From contig NZ_CP120361.1 of assembly GCF_029457495.1 (NCBI RefSeq), positions 4,728,001 through 4,792,000 on the forward strand: a stretch of DNA of 64,000 nt. Reading direction: 5' to 3'. This document shows positions 43,356-51,513 of this stretch, piece by piece (the stretch's first letter is position 1; each line of letters opens with the position of its first letter). A program made the translations under genes and the position numbers. A model generated the notes under the pieces. The model was not told the origin of the DNA and searched no databases. It worked only from the letters and a program-made list of their open reading frames with translations. The DNA comes from Chelativorans sp. AA-79 (GTDB lineage Bacteria; Pseudomonadota; Alphaproteobacteria; Rhizobiales; Rhizobiaceae).

Positions 43356-43401
43356 ACTTTCCGGCTTTCCTCGGCATATATATGAGGGGAAAGTTGGAAA
43401 G
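43356..43401. repeat. CTTTCC/GGAAAG box array, copy 2 (downstream of primase gene)
   Basis: ACTTTCCGGCTTTCC faces GGGGAAAGTTGGAAAG around the AT-rich centre CATATATATG. It matches copy 1 at 41245-41288 in order, spacing and centre, and is the more symmetric of the two. Confidence 0.55.
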
Positions 43402-43803
43402 CGCATCGCCCCCAGTACGCGCGCTTATACGACGCGGCAGGCGGACGTTCCCGATATGATCCACAGGCACGATCAGGCCGACACGCGGATTTATGATCAA
43501 GCTGTCAGGTCGAGAGAAGCGCTTGAAAATCAAGTAGTTTCAATCGTTCCGACGCGAACAGGCCGGGAACATCCTCCGCTGGGTAACATATGGGCGTCGA
43601 AATCGCTCAAAATCGACCCGTGAGCGCGTTTTCGCCGTCACCAGTAGGTGACCTCGGCGTCAGCGCGATATCGCGCTCCTGGCTCATGCAACGTGCGCGC
43701 ACGCGCTTTTGGCGTTCTGTTTGTTCTGGTTACCGGCTCCCGGCCTAACGCAACGCGGCCGCGTGCGCGGATATCTGTCTGGCGGTTCGGATGGTGGCAG
43801 CCG
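43402..43803. other. Intergenic stretch in the replication region
   Basis: No gene is supported. It contains a perfect 16-bp palindrome, AGCGCGATATCGCGCT (43662-43677), near two short GCGCGTTTT-type motifs. A replication origin or transfer origin is possible but not shown. Confidence 0.45.
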
Positions 43804-44103
43804 CTATTCCCATTCGCCCCGACGATACCGCCGCCACAGCTCACGACGGACACGCCGCCATTTCCCCTGCTCATAGACGTCGGAATAGCGCCACGCCCGA
43901 TCCTCCTCGGCGTAGGCCATCTCCTCGGCGCGAGGGCCGTATTTCGCTACTAGTTCGTCCGCGAGCGCGCTGATCTCGGCCTTGGGGATGAGCAGTGGCC
44001 GAAGGCGAAAGTCCCACACGTGCCAGATCGCGACGCCGCCGATGAGCACGGTGAATGCCGGAACGGCAGGATAGGATCGGACGAAATCAAGAATTGCGTG
44101 CAT
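43804..44103 (-). CDS. Small single-pass membrane protein, unknown function
   Basis: This protein has 99 residues. One membrane helix lies at about residues 12-28 (VPAFTVLIGGVAIWHVW), followed by a cytoplasmic acidic-to-basic tail (ADELVAKYGPRAEEMAYAEE, then a WRRVRRELWRRYRRGEW Arg-rich end). It is divergent from the XRE-type repressor gene, with 83 bases between them. Codon use fits a real gene. The role is unknown. Confidence 0.55.
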   Translation of the reverse strand: MHAILDFVRSYPAVPAFTVLIGGVAIWHVWDFRLRPLLIPKAEISALADELVAKYGPRAEEMAYAEEDRAWRYSDVYEQGKWRRVRRELWRRYRRGEWE

Positions 44104-44169
44104 TGCGATACCACAGAGAAAGTTCAGCGAAGGTAGAACATATCCTACATAGACGTGGTCAGGCTGTCA

Positions 44170-44184
44170 GGAACATTTTGTTCC
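44170..44184. promoter_or_regulatory. GGAACA-N3-TGTTCC operator over the repressor start
   Basis: This is a perfect inverted repeat (GGAACATTTTGTTCC) ending two bases before the ATG of the XRE-type gene. It covers the place of the ribosome-binding site, so bound repressor would block its own expression and perhaps that of the divergent gene. Confidence 0.6.
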
Positions 44185-44186
44185 GC

Positions 44187-44519
44187 ATGGAGATCTTCGC
44201 CCTAAATTTGAGGCGACGCGCCCAAGAGCTTGGCCTGTCCAATGCCGAAGTGGCCCGCCGTGTGGGACTAAGCGAACGCCGTTACGCGCACTACGTGAGC
44301 GGGCGGAACGAGCCCGATTTGGGTATGCTGTTGAAGATTGCCGAAGTCCTGAACTCGACGCCGAACCTATTGCTCGGTCTCGATGAGCAAGGCACCGAAA
44401 AGGGCACGCGGGCTGTCCTGGTCGAGCGCCTGAACGCTGCTGCAGCCGTGATGACCGATGATGATCTGCAAGCTGCCGTCGCCCAGGCCGAAGCTGTGAT
44501 CGCAATTCGCCGGAAGTGA
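44187..44519 (+). CDS. XRE-family (cI-like) transcriptional regulator
   Basis: This 110-residue protein starts at ATG 44187 (MEIFALNLRRRAQELGLSNA). The helix-turn-helix is SNAEVARRVGLSERRYAHYV, followed by RNEPDLGMLLKIAEVLNSTP, and the C-terminal helices probably dimerise. No canonical Shine-Dalgarno is seen; the upstream space is occupied by the palindrome GGAACATTTTGTTCC. It is probably the maintenance repressor of the island. Confidence 0.85.
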   Translation: MEIFALNLRRRAQELGLSNAEVARRVGLSERRYAHYVSGRNEPDLGMLLKIAEVLNSTPNLLLGLDEQGTEKGTRAVLVERLNAAAAVMTDDDLQAAVAQAEAVIAIRRK

Positions 44520-44565
44520 CCTGGGATTTTCCCTGACACACCCGTATCGGTCATCTTAATAGGAA

Positions 44566-44595
44566 GATCGTCTGCAAAACTAATAGGAGACGATC
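44566..44595 (+). promoter_or_regulatory. Stem-loop covering a ribosome-binding site
   Basis: GATCGTCT (44566-44573) pairs with AGACGATC (44588-44595), with 14 bases between. The right arm includes most of the AGGAGACG Shine-Dalgarno of the gene starting at 44597. Folding in the mRNA would hide the site and reduce translation. Confidence 0.45.
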
Positions 44596-44596
44596 G

Positions 44597-44809
44597 ATGA
44601 CTGACAAGACCCCCGAAATCATCACCCTCAAGCAGCTCTGCGCCGAACTGAAGCTCGACCCGCGCGAGTGCCGCGAGCGCCTGCGTGCCGCCGTGCGTGA
44701 TGCGAAGAAATTCCCCGAGCTCGCGAAGATGCACAAGCCGCGCACGCCTTGGCAGTGGGTGAAGGGTTCGGCAGGCGAGAAGGAGGCGAGGGCGGCAGTT
44801 AAGTCTTAA
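44597..44809 (+). CDS. Small conserved-looking protein, unknown function
   Basis: This is a 70-residue soluble, basic protein. The first 45 residues form two helices with a possible DNA-binding character (IITLKQLCAELKLDPRECRE-RLRAAV), followed by FPELAKMHKPRTPWQWVKGS. Rhizobial islands often carry such a protein next to a repressor. AGGAGACG lies 5 bases ahead of the ATG. Confidence 0.6.
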   Translation: MTDKTPEIITLKQLCAELKLDPRECRERLRAAVRDAKKFPELAKMHKPRTPWQWVKGSAGEKEARAAVKS

Positions 44810-44982
44810 CAGTCGATGAAGAGGAGCATCGCACGACTAGCCGAAAGCACTCTGCTATATGTAGGTTGGGAACGAATCGCTTGCGCTATTGCATGCCTGT
44901 GGGGACCAATCTTTCGATGCTCCGGGATAACAGAAAATCAGAAATCTGGAAGGGCGCCGGGTCAACCCCGGCGCAACGGAGC

Positions 44983-46242
44983 ATGAGTCGAAAGCTACCG
45001 GATATAAAACCACAGACACCAGTTTCATCCTTTGATAGAACGTCCTTTCGAGGAGTATACAAGCGCTTTTCAATAGAAGAAGTTGCGCCTGCGGTCGGAT
45101 TTTCTCCGACTTTTATTCGGAAAGTCATTGGGAACAAGTCCTCTCTCAGCGTCGACGATGTGCTGTCCCTCTTGGATCAAGACGCATTTTCCGAGACTTA
45201 CATTCCGCGGAGCAAGATTGTTGAATACCTGCTCAGTCAGTCATCAGACCCCTACGTTGAAGTTTTGCCAGACCTGAGTGGGGAGTATGCCTTGGAAGAG
45301 CAAGACTCCTTGAGCTTTCTCCGATCTCTACCGCCCCGGTCCGTGCAATGTGTAGTAACCTCAACTCCTTACTGGGGACTGAGGCTATATAAGGGGGCTG
45401 TGGATACCGATTGGGCTGATGGCGAGTCATCCCCCTACGGGCACGAACAGACTCCAGAGAGCTTCATACGGCACACATCCGAGATCCTGCGAGAGATTCA
45501 TCGGGTACTAAAAGAGGATGGGTCCGTCTGGTGGAATGTTATGGATTCGTTCAACACGCGCACTCAGATACGCGGCAACGCTGTGGAAGCTTTGCGTGCA
45601 ATGCAGGGCAAGGACAAGCGGAAGTGGAGCGAGCACGATTGCCGGCGATACAGCGCTGGACATGCATACCTTAAAGATGGCGAGCAGTGCCTTATTCCGA
45701 GCCGAATAGCCGAGCGCGCCTCACGCATGGGCTTTTTCGTCAAGACGGTCATAACGTGGGCTAAAACGAGTACTCTACCAGAACCGCAGAATTCTCGCGT
45801 AAGTCGGAATCTTGAATATGTGCTTCATCTGACAAAAGTTCGAACGCCAAAGTTCAGCAAGAAGGTATATCGGAAGCTACCAGCCGCCTTAGGCGGGCGA
45901 AACAACGGATGGGAAACTGATAAACTGTCAGATGTTTGGACCTTACCTACTTCAAACGGAAGAGATGGGCACGGGGCCCAATTCCCTATTGCATTGCCAG
46001 GCAGATGCATCGCTCTCTCGACAGAGGAAGGCGACGTGGTGCTCGATCCTTTTGTGGGCGCGGGAAACTCTGGGGTTGCTGCGCTCGCACTCAATCGATG
46101 CTTCATAGGTGTAGACGTTTCCGCAGAGTATTTGGAAACCGCGCGCCGAAAGCTGGAGGCCGCCAAGGTCGATCGAGACAAGCTGCCATTAGAAGAAGTT
46201 CCAGAAGCGGTGGAGACCGAAACACCTGATCCGCTTGGTTAG
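44983..46242 (+). CDS. Site-specific DNA methyltransferase (beta-class N4/N6)
   Basis: This protein has 419 residues from ATG 44983 (MSRKLPDIKPQT), which has CGGAGC just upstream; a longer frame reaches TTG 44866. An N-terminal helix-turn-helix-like region (KRFSIEEVAPAVGFSPTFIR) precedes the catalytic part. Motif IV is TSTPYWGLRLY (STPYW where most relatives have SPPYW). Motif I comes afterwards, LDPFVGAGNSGVAALALNR, so the order is that of beta-class enzymes. The region between (about residues 150-270) holds the target-recognition part. It is convergent with the nuclease/AAA/GHKL genes, its stop overlapping theirs by four bases, and probably modifies the host sites that they attack. Confidence 0.85.
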   Translation: MSRKLPDIKPQTPVSSFDRTSFRGVYKRFSIEEVAPAVGFSPTFIRKVIGNKSSLSVDDVLSLLDQDAFSETYIPRSKIVEYLLSQSSDPYVEVLPDLSGEYALEEQDSLSFLRSLPPRSVQCVVTSTPYWGLRLYKGAVDTDWADGESSPYGHEQTPESFIRHTSEILREIHRVLKEDGSVWWNVMDSFNTRTQIRGNAVEALRAMQGKDKRKWSEHDCRRYSAGHAYLKDGEQCLIPSRIAERASRMGFFVKTVITWAKTSTLPEPQNSRVSRNLEYVLHLTKVRTPKFSKKVYRKLPAALGGRNNGWETDKLSDVWTLPTSNGRDGHGAQFPIALPGRCIALSTEEGDVVLDPFVGAGNSGVAALALNRCFIGVDVSAEYLETARRKLEAAKVDRDKLPLEEVPEAVETETPDPLG

Positions 46243-47534
46243 CTGGTTTGGACCTCTTCCATCCACTCATCGAGCAGATTCTGCATATTTCCACGTAGCG
46301 CATGCCGACATAGGTCTCGTGCGCCTGAAGGGTTTGTAACGGCGAAGCGCTTAGACCAACATCTCGACGAGTCAATGACGTCCTCCGGACCTACGACTAC
46401 GTGTAGTCGGTGCACATCGGGACGAGGAGGAAATTCTACCTCATACGCGAAGCTCTGCGTCACTCCAGTCGCTATGTAGTTCGAGTTTAGCGAGTACTTG
46501 CACTCTATCACAATTTCAATGGTCTCCCCGGATGCTACTTGTCTAATCCAGATGTCTGGCCTCAAAGGTGCGCCATCTAAATCCCGAGTTAGCATCAAGT
46601 ACGGGGATGCGATCTTCCGGTAATGGGCCGGTACTGTTTGGTAGAAGGCTTGCCACTCTCCCTCGCTGGCAGTTAAGCTTAGAGAGGCCTTCCCCCCATA
46701 TGCCGCTGCAAGGGGCGCATTGCTGATCCAGGACGGATTTGTCGCAACTTCATGTAGGCCTGACGAGATCATGCCGAGCGTGCCCAGCTCGAACAGTTGA
46801 TGCGCAAATTGGGGAAGGATAGGGCGAAGCGCCAAGAGCTGCGCAGCAGCACTACCAGTCCAAAGTCCCGAGAGAAGTTCTGCGACACGTGCCAAAGCAA
46901 GCCATATGCCCCCGGTCTGACGGCATGCATCAAGATCAAAGTCTGATAGCCCTTCTTGCTCGTCAGCGGCTGTAGCCACCTCCGGTAACTCCAACGCCGA
47001 CATGAGGCGGCGCCTCATCATTGGTGCAAGTGGGCGACGACCAAATCTTGCCCAGACAAGGCTTTCCGCTCGTTCAACTGAAGAAGCGGTCCACTTGAGC
47101 ACCCTTGTGAAGCTGGTGTCGTGCGTGTAGACGGGACGCCTTTCGACATAGCTCTCACAGGGATATCTTCCGAACACGGAAATCGTTGATTGCCAATCGA
47201 CGTGCGGAGTAGGCACGTCGACGTAGCTCACGGCGCGCTGGGTCTGTTGACCAATAAGATCCAGCCATTCGCCCGCATGTTTAGGCAGATGCCAACCGAT
47301 TCCATCCTGTATGTGGAGCAAGACAGCTTCAGCCATACGCGCTCGCACAACATCCGTGGTCCATTCCCGTTTGATGCCGAAGTCGTCCGGATGCACCCAG
47401 TCGAATAGTGAGCCAGCTCCAGCCCAATGAGCCGAGAGAGAGAGTACACCCTGCCATGGGATAGATGCAGCGAAGTCGCTAGAAGCTAGCTGCTTCGCTT
47501 GCCAGGTCGTGGCCGAAGATGCCGCCGAGAGCAT
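46239..47534 (-). CDS. PD-(D/E)XK nuclease-like partner of the McrB-type ATPase
   Basis: This protein has 431 residues from ATG 47534 (MLSAASSATTWQ), with GAGGGA about 10 bases upstream; a TTG at 47564 is an alternative. The first 300 residues are of unknown fold, without repeats. Residues about 322-350 carry a nuclease-type core, LRPDIWIRQV...IEIVIECKYSLNS, giving Asp327, Glu344 and Lys346 as the PD-ExK triad. It overlaps the McrB-like gene by 56 bases, as expected of an McrB/McrC-type pair, and probably is the cleaving subunit driven by that ATPase. It is not a canonical McrC by length or sequence as far as I can see. Confidence 0.7.
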   Translation of the reverse strand: MLSAASSATTWQAKQLASSDFAASIPWQGVLSLSAHWAGAGSLFDWVHPDDFGIKREWTTDVVRARMAEAVLLHIQDGIGWHLPKHAGEWLDLIGQQTQRAVSYVDVPTPHVDWQSTISVFGRYPCESYVERRPVYTHDTSFTRVLKWTASSVERAESLVWARFGRRPLAPMMRRRLMSALELPEVATAADEQEGLSDFDLDACRQTGGIWLALARVAELLSGLWTGSAAAQLLALRPILPQFAHQLFELGTLGMISSGLHEVATNPSWISNAPLAAAYGGKASLSLTASEGEWQAFYQTVPAHYRKIASPYLMLTRDLDGAPLRPDIWIRQVASGETIEIVIECKYSLNSNYIATGVTQSFAYEVEFPPRPDVHRLHVVVGPEDVIDSSRCWSKRFAVTNPSGARDLCRHALRGNMQNLLDEWMEEVQTS

Positions 47535-49182
47535 TGAAAAACTGTTCCCTCTTTTCAGGATCAAGTCGTATTAGCTGTTGCCCCATATAGAGCACGTAGG
47601 CGTCTTTCAGCAGCTCTCGCTCTTGAGGGGTGACCCCTGCATCAGCCGAAGCTTCAGCGCCGCCAGATACGTAACGTGCCATGTCTAGGAATGGCGCAGG
47701 TCCTATTGGTAGAGCTTCCAGATGCAGTTCATAAGCTGCCTTGAGCAGCCCAATAACCGGCTCGCGGACCTTGGGAAGCTTTGCCAAAAGCTCTGCAAAT
47801 GCCTCCGCATCGAGCGGCGGAATGGGTACAAGAGCCCACCGTCGAAGTAACGCCGACCCCATGGGAAATACGCGCCCACGGTCAACATTGTTATAGGTGC
47901 CGATCATACGCCAGTCGGTGCCGGCGTAATAGACACGCTGCTCTGAGTCCTCCTTCACACCGCTTTTGTCACCCTTTGCCCATACGAGGACCATCGATTT
48001 TGCCGCAGCGTCTTCTTTGTCGTCCCCCAGGTGGGTTGGTCCGAGGTCCACACTCTGCCCAGCGAGGAACGTAAGAATGGGCCCTAGTACTCGGTCCAAG
48101 TCCGCGCGATTCATCTCATCGATCCAGAAAATCTGATTGTTTCGGATCGCCTGGAGCAAGTAGCCTTCCCGGAAAATCAGTTGGCCATCTTTTTGGGGGT
48201 AGTATCCACCTATCAATGTCCGTGCCGTCCAGTCGATCTCGGCTGTGTAGCAGACATAGCTGGGGGGATTTTCCAGTCCAAGAAGCGAGGGATCGGCCGC
48301 CGCCTCTTCAAGGATTTCCGCCCAGAGACGCGATTTCGCCGTACCTGGTGGTCCTACCAAGCTAACGGCTTTGGAACTTGCAACTGCTCCTTGCACGCGA
48401 CGGCGGACGTCCTTGCTGATGACAAGTTCCGTATCACTAGTGGCGGCCATCGGGACTAGTTCTTTTGCAGCCCTTGCAGTTGTCGCGTGAGTTACACTGG
48501 GGGAGCGGGGCTGAAGATCAGACGGAAGTGCTGCCAGACTGTTGTCAAACTTTTCAGTCGAAAACGCGACCGAAAACCCCGCATCGGTTTCAAAAAGAGC
48601 GTCGATGTCAGCGTCCGAGAGTTTGAAGACGCTCTTGAATCGCTCAATGAGGTCTTTTTCTGTTGCCCCTACGTCGAAGGGTTCACTTCTAAGGAGGAAA
48701 GCTGCGGTTGCACGCAGCGGCGCTTTGCCGCCCAACAGATCTGCAATCCGCTCAGCGGCGCCATCTGGAATCTTGATTGAGAAATGTCCGTCCTTGGGCG
48801 TCACCTCTAGCAATGAATTCAGATTCCTTCCTTCGTAGAGATGGGTATATGTACCTCGGCGCTCGTACCCTGGAGCCAAGAATTCGATAGCTCCCTCCCG
48901 CTGTCCAAACGGGTTCACATCGGGAAATGGCGTACCGGGAGCCACCCGAAAAAACCGACGCAATTCGGGCTCCACACTAAGACTTCCGTTCGAGTGGAGT
49001 TCGAATTGGGCACCCTTCGATGGCTCTTTAGCCTTGAGCATTAAGAAGCCCATCAAGGCTGTACGGCCTGTACGCTTGAGTGTCTGCGCCACCAAGGAGC
49101 GCAGCCCAGCTTTAACCGTATCTGGAGATATGTAGACCTTTTTTGCCATCTGCCTCACTGCCTCGGCGTTTTCAGCATTCAT
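47479..49182 (-). CDS. McrB-like AAA+ ATPase
   Basis: This protein has 567 residues (start ATG 49182, or ATG 49149 at residue 12). Residues 1-240 are an unrecognised N-terminal domain, perhaps for DNA recognition. The AAA+ module begins at about 265: Walker A GPPGTAKS (277-284), Walker B IFWIDEMNRADLDR (351-364), and the sensor region IGTYNNVDRGRVFPMGSALL followed by the arginine-finger RRWALVPIPPL. The MNRAD signature is typical of McrB/MoxR-type ATPases in restriction systems. It lies between the GHKL ATPase and the nuclease on the same strand. It would translocate or remodel DNA for the PD-(D/E)XK protein. Confidence 0.82.
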   Translation of the reverse strand: MNAENAEAVRQMAKKVYISPDTVKAGLRSLVAQTLKRTGRTALMGFLMLKAKEPSKGAQFELHSNGSLSVEPELRRFFRVAPGTPFPDVNPFGQREGAIEFLAPGYERRGTYTHLYEGRNLNSLLEVTPKDGHFSIKIPDGAAERIADLLGGKAPLRATAAFLLRSEPFDVGATEKDLIERFKSVFKLSDADIDALFETDAGFSVAFSTEKFDNSLAALPSDLQPRSPSVTHATTARAAKELVPMAATSDTELVISKDVRRRVQGAVASSKAVSLVGPPGTAKSRLWAEILEEAAADPSLLGLENPPSYVCYTAEIDWTARTLIGGYYPQKDGQLIFREGYLLQAIRNNQIFWIDEMNRADLDRVLGPILTFLAGQSVDLGPTHLGDDKEDAAAKSMVLVWAKGDKSGVKEDSEQRVYYAGTDWRMIGTYNNVDRGRVFPMGSALLRRWALVPIPPLDAEAFAELLAKLPKVREPVIGLLKAAYELHLEALPIGPAPFLDMARYVSGGAEASADAGVTPQERELLKDAYVLYMGQQLIRLDPEKREQFFNALGGIFGHDLASEAASF

Positions 49183-49218
49183 CAGCTGAGTATCTCCGAC
49201 GAAGCATCGATGTCAAGC

Positions 49219-49272
49219 CTGCGACTGTCGCAGAGAATGTTCGCAATTAATTTCAATCGCAGACCGTCGCAG
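49219..49272. promoter_or_regulatory. Repeated GACYGTCGCAGA sites upstream of the McrB-like gene
   Basis: CTGCGACTGTCGCAG (49219-49233) is an inverted repeat with 7-bp arms. A related block, CGCAGACCGTCGCAG, lies at 49258-49272. They share GAC(T/C)GTCGCAGA. They sit in the 260-bp gap between the GHKL stop and the McrB-like start, suggesting a separate, regulated promoter for the ATPase/nuclease pair. Confidence 0.45.
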
Positions 49273-49442
49273 AATATTTGCCCGACCATGTAGACTGGGA
49301 GTGCGATTCAAGAGGTGCCTTCTTGCTGGCTACATCGCCGCTCCACCGCCACTCCCCAGTCACAATGAAACCGCGGGCGACGCGCAACGGTGTTTGTGTT
49401 GGTGGGGTAGGGCCACCTGAGGAAATGAGATGCGAGCCAGGA

Positions 49443-51266
49443 CTAAGTGGCGGCTGACAGCTCCGTACAGGCATCAACTGCCGCCTTTGCGGCCCCAAAG
49501 CGCTGGCTCATGCTACGGTAGACGTTGCCCACGGCATCCCTCCAACCATCCGCCGCCAAGCTTAGGCTTTCGGGTTCCAGCGCCTTCTTCACATCGTCAG
49601 GGGTCCATTCCCGGATCAGCTGCTTGGCCTGCGCATAGATTACTGCATAACCAACGCGTCCCATAATCAGACGCTCAGACCATTGACGTGCGAGTTCTCG
49701 TACCAATTCGGGGTCTTCATAGGTCGCGTATCGCAGTTCCAAATGCTCTTGCGCAGCCTCTACGGCAGAGTAGGTTAGATTCACGAACAACTGGTTCGTC
49801 TCGCGAACATAGCGCGCGGCCTTGCCGGCGATGCCCTTATCGGCAACCTCATTCTCGTCGCGGAGCGGGATTATCTCCGGTGCCACTTCGAGGTTCTTGG
49901 AGATGTTGGCCCGCTTTGCTCCGGAAGGGTTGAAGATGAGATCGGTGGGACGAACCGAACCGCGTTCACCGCCACCCGAACCGTTTACGTGGCCCAGAGT
50001 TGCACCACGTGCACCGCCTTCTTCGACGGGCTCGATACCATCCACCGTGAGGCGGGGACTCTGCGCCTTCACCCGAAGCTGATTCAGCAGCTCCTGCAAC
50101 TCCTTGCGCAGATCATCGGTGGACGCGGAAGCTTTAGGCGCAAGTGAATTTATGATTTCAATCAACCACTCGGGCCGGTGCCGAAAAACGATCTCCGCGA
50201 AGTCGTCGACCATTACCTGCCGTTGATCGCCGGCCGAAAGCTGCACGAAACGCCGATATGGCTCGTGACGGACAGGAAACCTGTCCGGTATCTCCACGTG
50301 GATGGAGATGTGTCGAGCGCCGAACGGAATGCCAAACGCAGGTGCGTCAGCAGCCCATTTTCTACCTTTTCGGACGTCGTACATCTCGCCCCGAAATACG
50401 ACCGCCGCAGTGCTGACAGAGGAGGTAAGCGACCCGGAAATCGACTTGTTGTGCCCACCATCTTGATATGGTGGATCATAGTAGTAGTGGACCTTGACGT
50501 CCTCCCCGACACCGACCGTCTCGACACGGCCAAAGGCGTCTGACCGCTCCGGAATCGGTTTGAACTGTCGCCGTCCGTCGCGAGGATGGGTCCCTTCATG
50601 CAGGTAGACCTCGACCCCCTCGGGCAGTCTATAAAAGCGATGGTATAGATAGGTGGTAATCCACTGACGATCTTGCTTCGGATCGCCATTATAAGGATCA
50701 GCCACGGTGTCCTGATCGGGATGGTTGCCGAAAAGAACAACTTCGGTCCAGTCCTCATCGAGTTGATATTCCGCTTCCTCCCGAACCAACTCCGTTACGT
50801 CAACTACTTCCTCGAAGGAGTCTTCGACCGGAATCCATACCTTCCCGTAAATACCTTCGCGTTTCCCGAGTATGACTTGGCTCACAATGCCATCATGGCA
50901 AGAGCGATAACGCATCCCCAACGTATTGGAGGGCAGTGAAGCCACCTTCGCGCCCATGCCAAAATTACCTTCGAGCGCCATGTCTTTGCCAAGCGAAGCG
51001 GCGAGGTCGCAGATGTGGTCAAGCTCGGCGCTGCTCATGCCCGGGCCGGTGTTCCAGATAGTAAGCTTACGAGCATCGCCACATTCGGGGACCGATCTGC
51101 CCTTCAGCTCGACGATGCGCCGCCCCTCTGGCGCCTTCGCCGCGGCCTCAATGGCATTCATAACCAGTTCGCGAAGCATCATCGTTTTGGGACACTGCTC
51201 GATCTGGCGTGCGACCGTGAAGTCGATGTCCCGAATAGTGATCGGCGTAATTTGCTTGATATGCAT
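49443..51266 (-). CDS. GHKL ATPase (MORC/MutL-like), restriction-cluster component
   Basis: This protein has 607 residues. The Bergerat ATP-binding fold spans about residues 15-220: N-box ELVMNAIEA (Asn37 as the Mg-binding residue), motif II WNTGPGM at 71-77 where the usual adenine-contacting Asp of DxGxG is Asn, and motif III GNFGMGAK (100-107). A transducer-like S5 fold follows. A Gly-rich linker at about 425-445 leads to a C-terminal helical region (AAQEHLELRYATYEDPELVR). MORC/MutL-like proteins of this kind are known from prokaryotic restriction-type clusters. It starts 17 bases after the 76-residue protein gene and precedes the McrB-like gene. It may act as an ATP-operated DNA clamp. Confidence 0.75.
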   Translation of the reverse strand: MHIKQITPITIRDIDFTVARQIEQCPKTMMLRELVMNAIEAAAKAPEGRRIVELKGRSVPECGDARKLTIWNTGPGMSSAELDHICDLAASLGKDMALEGNFGMGAKVASLPSNTLGMRYRSCHDGIVSQVILGKREGIYGKVWIPVEDSFEEVVDVTELVREEAEYQLDEDWTEVVLFGNHPDQDTVADPYNGDPKQDRQWITTYLYHRFYRLPEGVEVYLHEGTHPRDGRRQFKPIPERSDAFGRVETVGVGEDVKVHYYYDPPYQDGGHNKSISGSLTSSVSTAAVVFRGEMYDVRKGRKWAADAPAFGIPFGARHISIHVEIPDRFPVRHEPYRRFVQLSAGDQRQVMVDDFAEIVFRHRPEWLIEIINSLAPKASASTDDLRKELQELLNQLRVKAQSPRLTVDGIEPVEEGGARGATLGHVNGSGGGERGSVRPTDLIFNPSGAKRANISKNLEVAPEIIPLRDENEVADKGIAGKAARYVRETNQLFVNLTYSAVEAAQEHLELRYATYEDPELVRELARQWSERLIMGRVGYAVIYAQAKQLIREWTPDDVKKALEPESLSLAADGWRDAVGNVYRSMSQRFGAAKAAVDACTELSAAT

Positions 51267-51282
51267 TACATTTCACCCCGCC

Positions 51283-51513
51283 TCACAGCTTGAACTCGCC
51301 ACCTCCACGGCTTGACGACCTGCCAAACCGCGTCTCAACTTCGGCCACGGCATCCCGGAGCGCCTTTACGATCTTTCGAACCTCGGCATCTTCGTAACTG
51401 TAAGTCTGCCGGTTTGAGAGGTTGCCGATCAAGCGAATTGCCTCAAGTGCCTTATTCGTTCGCTTCTCCGCAAGCTCGCGGAATTTCGCGTGCTTCTTAT
51501 CGGTATCGGCCAT
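51283..51513 (-). CDS. Small helical partner of the GHKL ATPase
   Basis: This is a 76-residue soluble, highly charged and helical protein (KHAKFRELAEKRTNKALEAI, EDAEVRKIVKALRDAVAEVE), with a Gly/Ser/Arg tail SSSRGGGEFKL. It is the first gene of the leftward set that ends with the PD-(D/E)XK protein, 17 bases before the GHKL gene. I do not recognise a family; the tight spacing suggests a subunit or antidote-like partner of that ATPase. Confidence 0.55.
   Translation of the reverse strand: MADTDKKHAKFRELAEKRTNKALEAIRLIGNLSNRQTYSYEDAEVRKIVKALRDAVAEVETRFGRSSSRGGGEFKL

Noticed and set aside
46239..49182. Canonical McrBC system
   Set aside because: The ATPase is McrB-like, but the nuclease partner lacks recognisable McrC features beyond a PD-(D/E)XK core, and a methylase and a GHKL ATPase are attached, so I do not assign mcrB or mcrC symbols.
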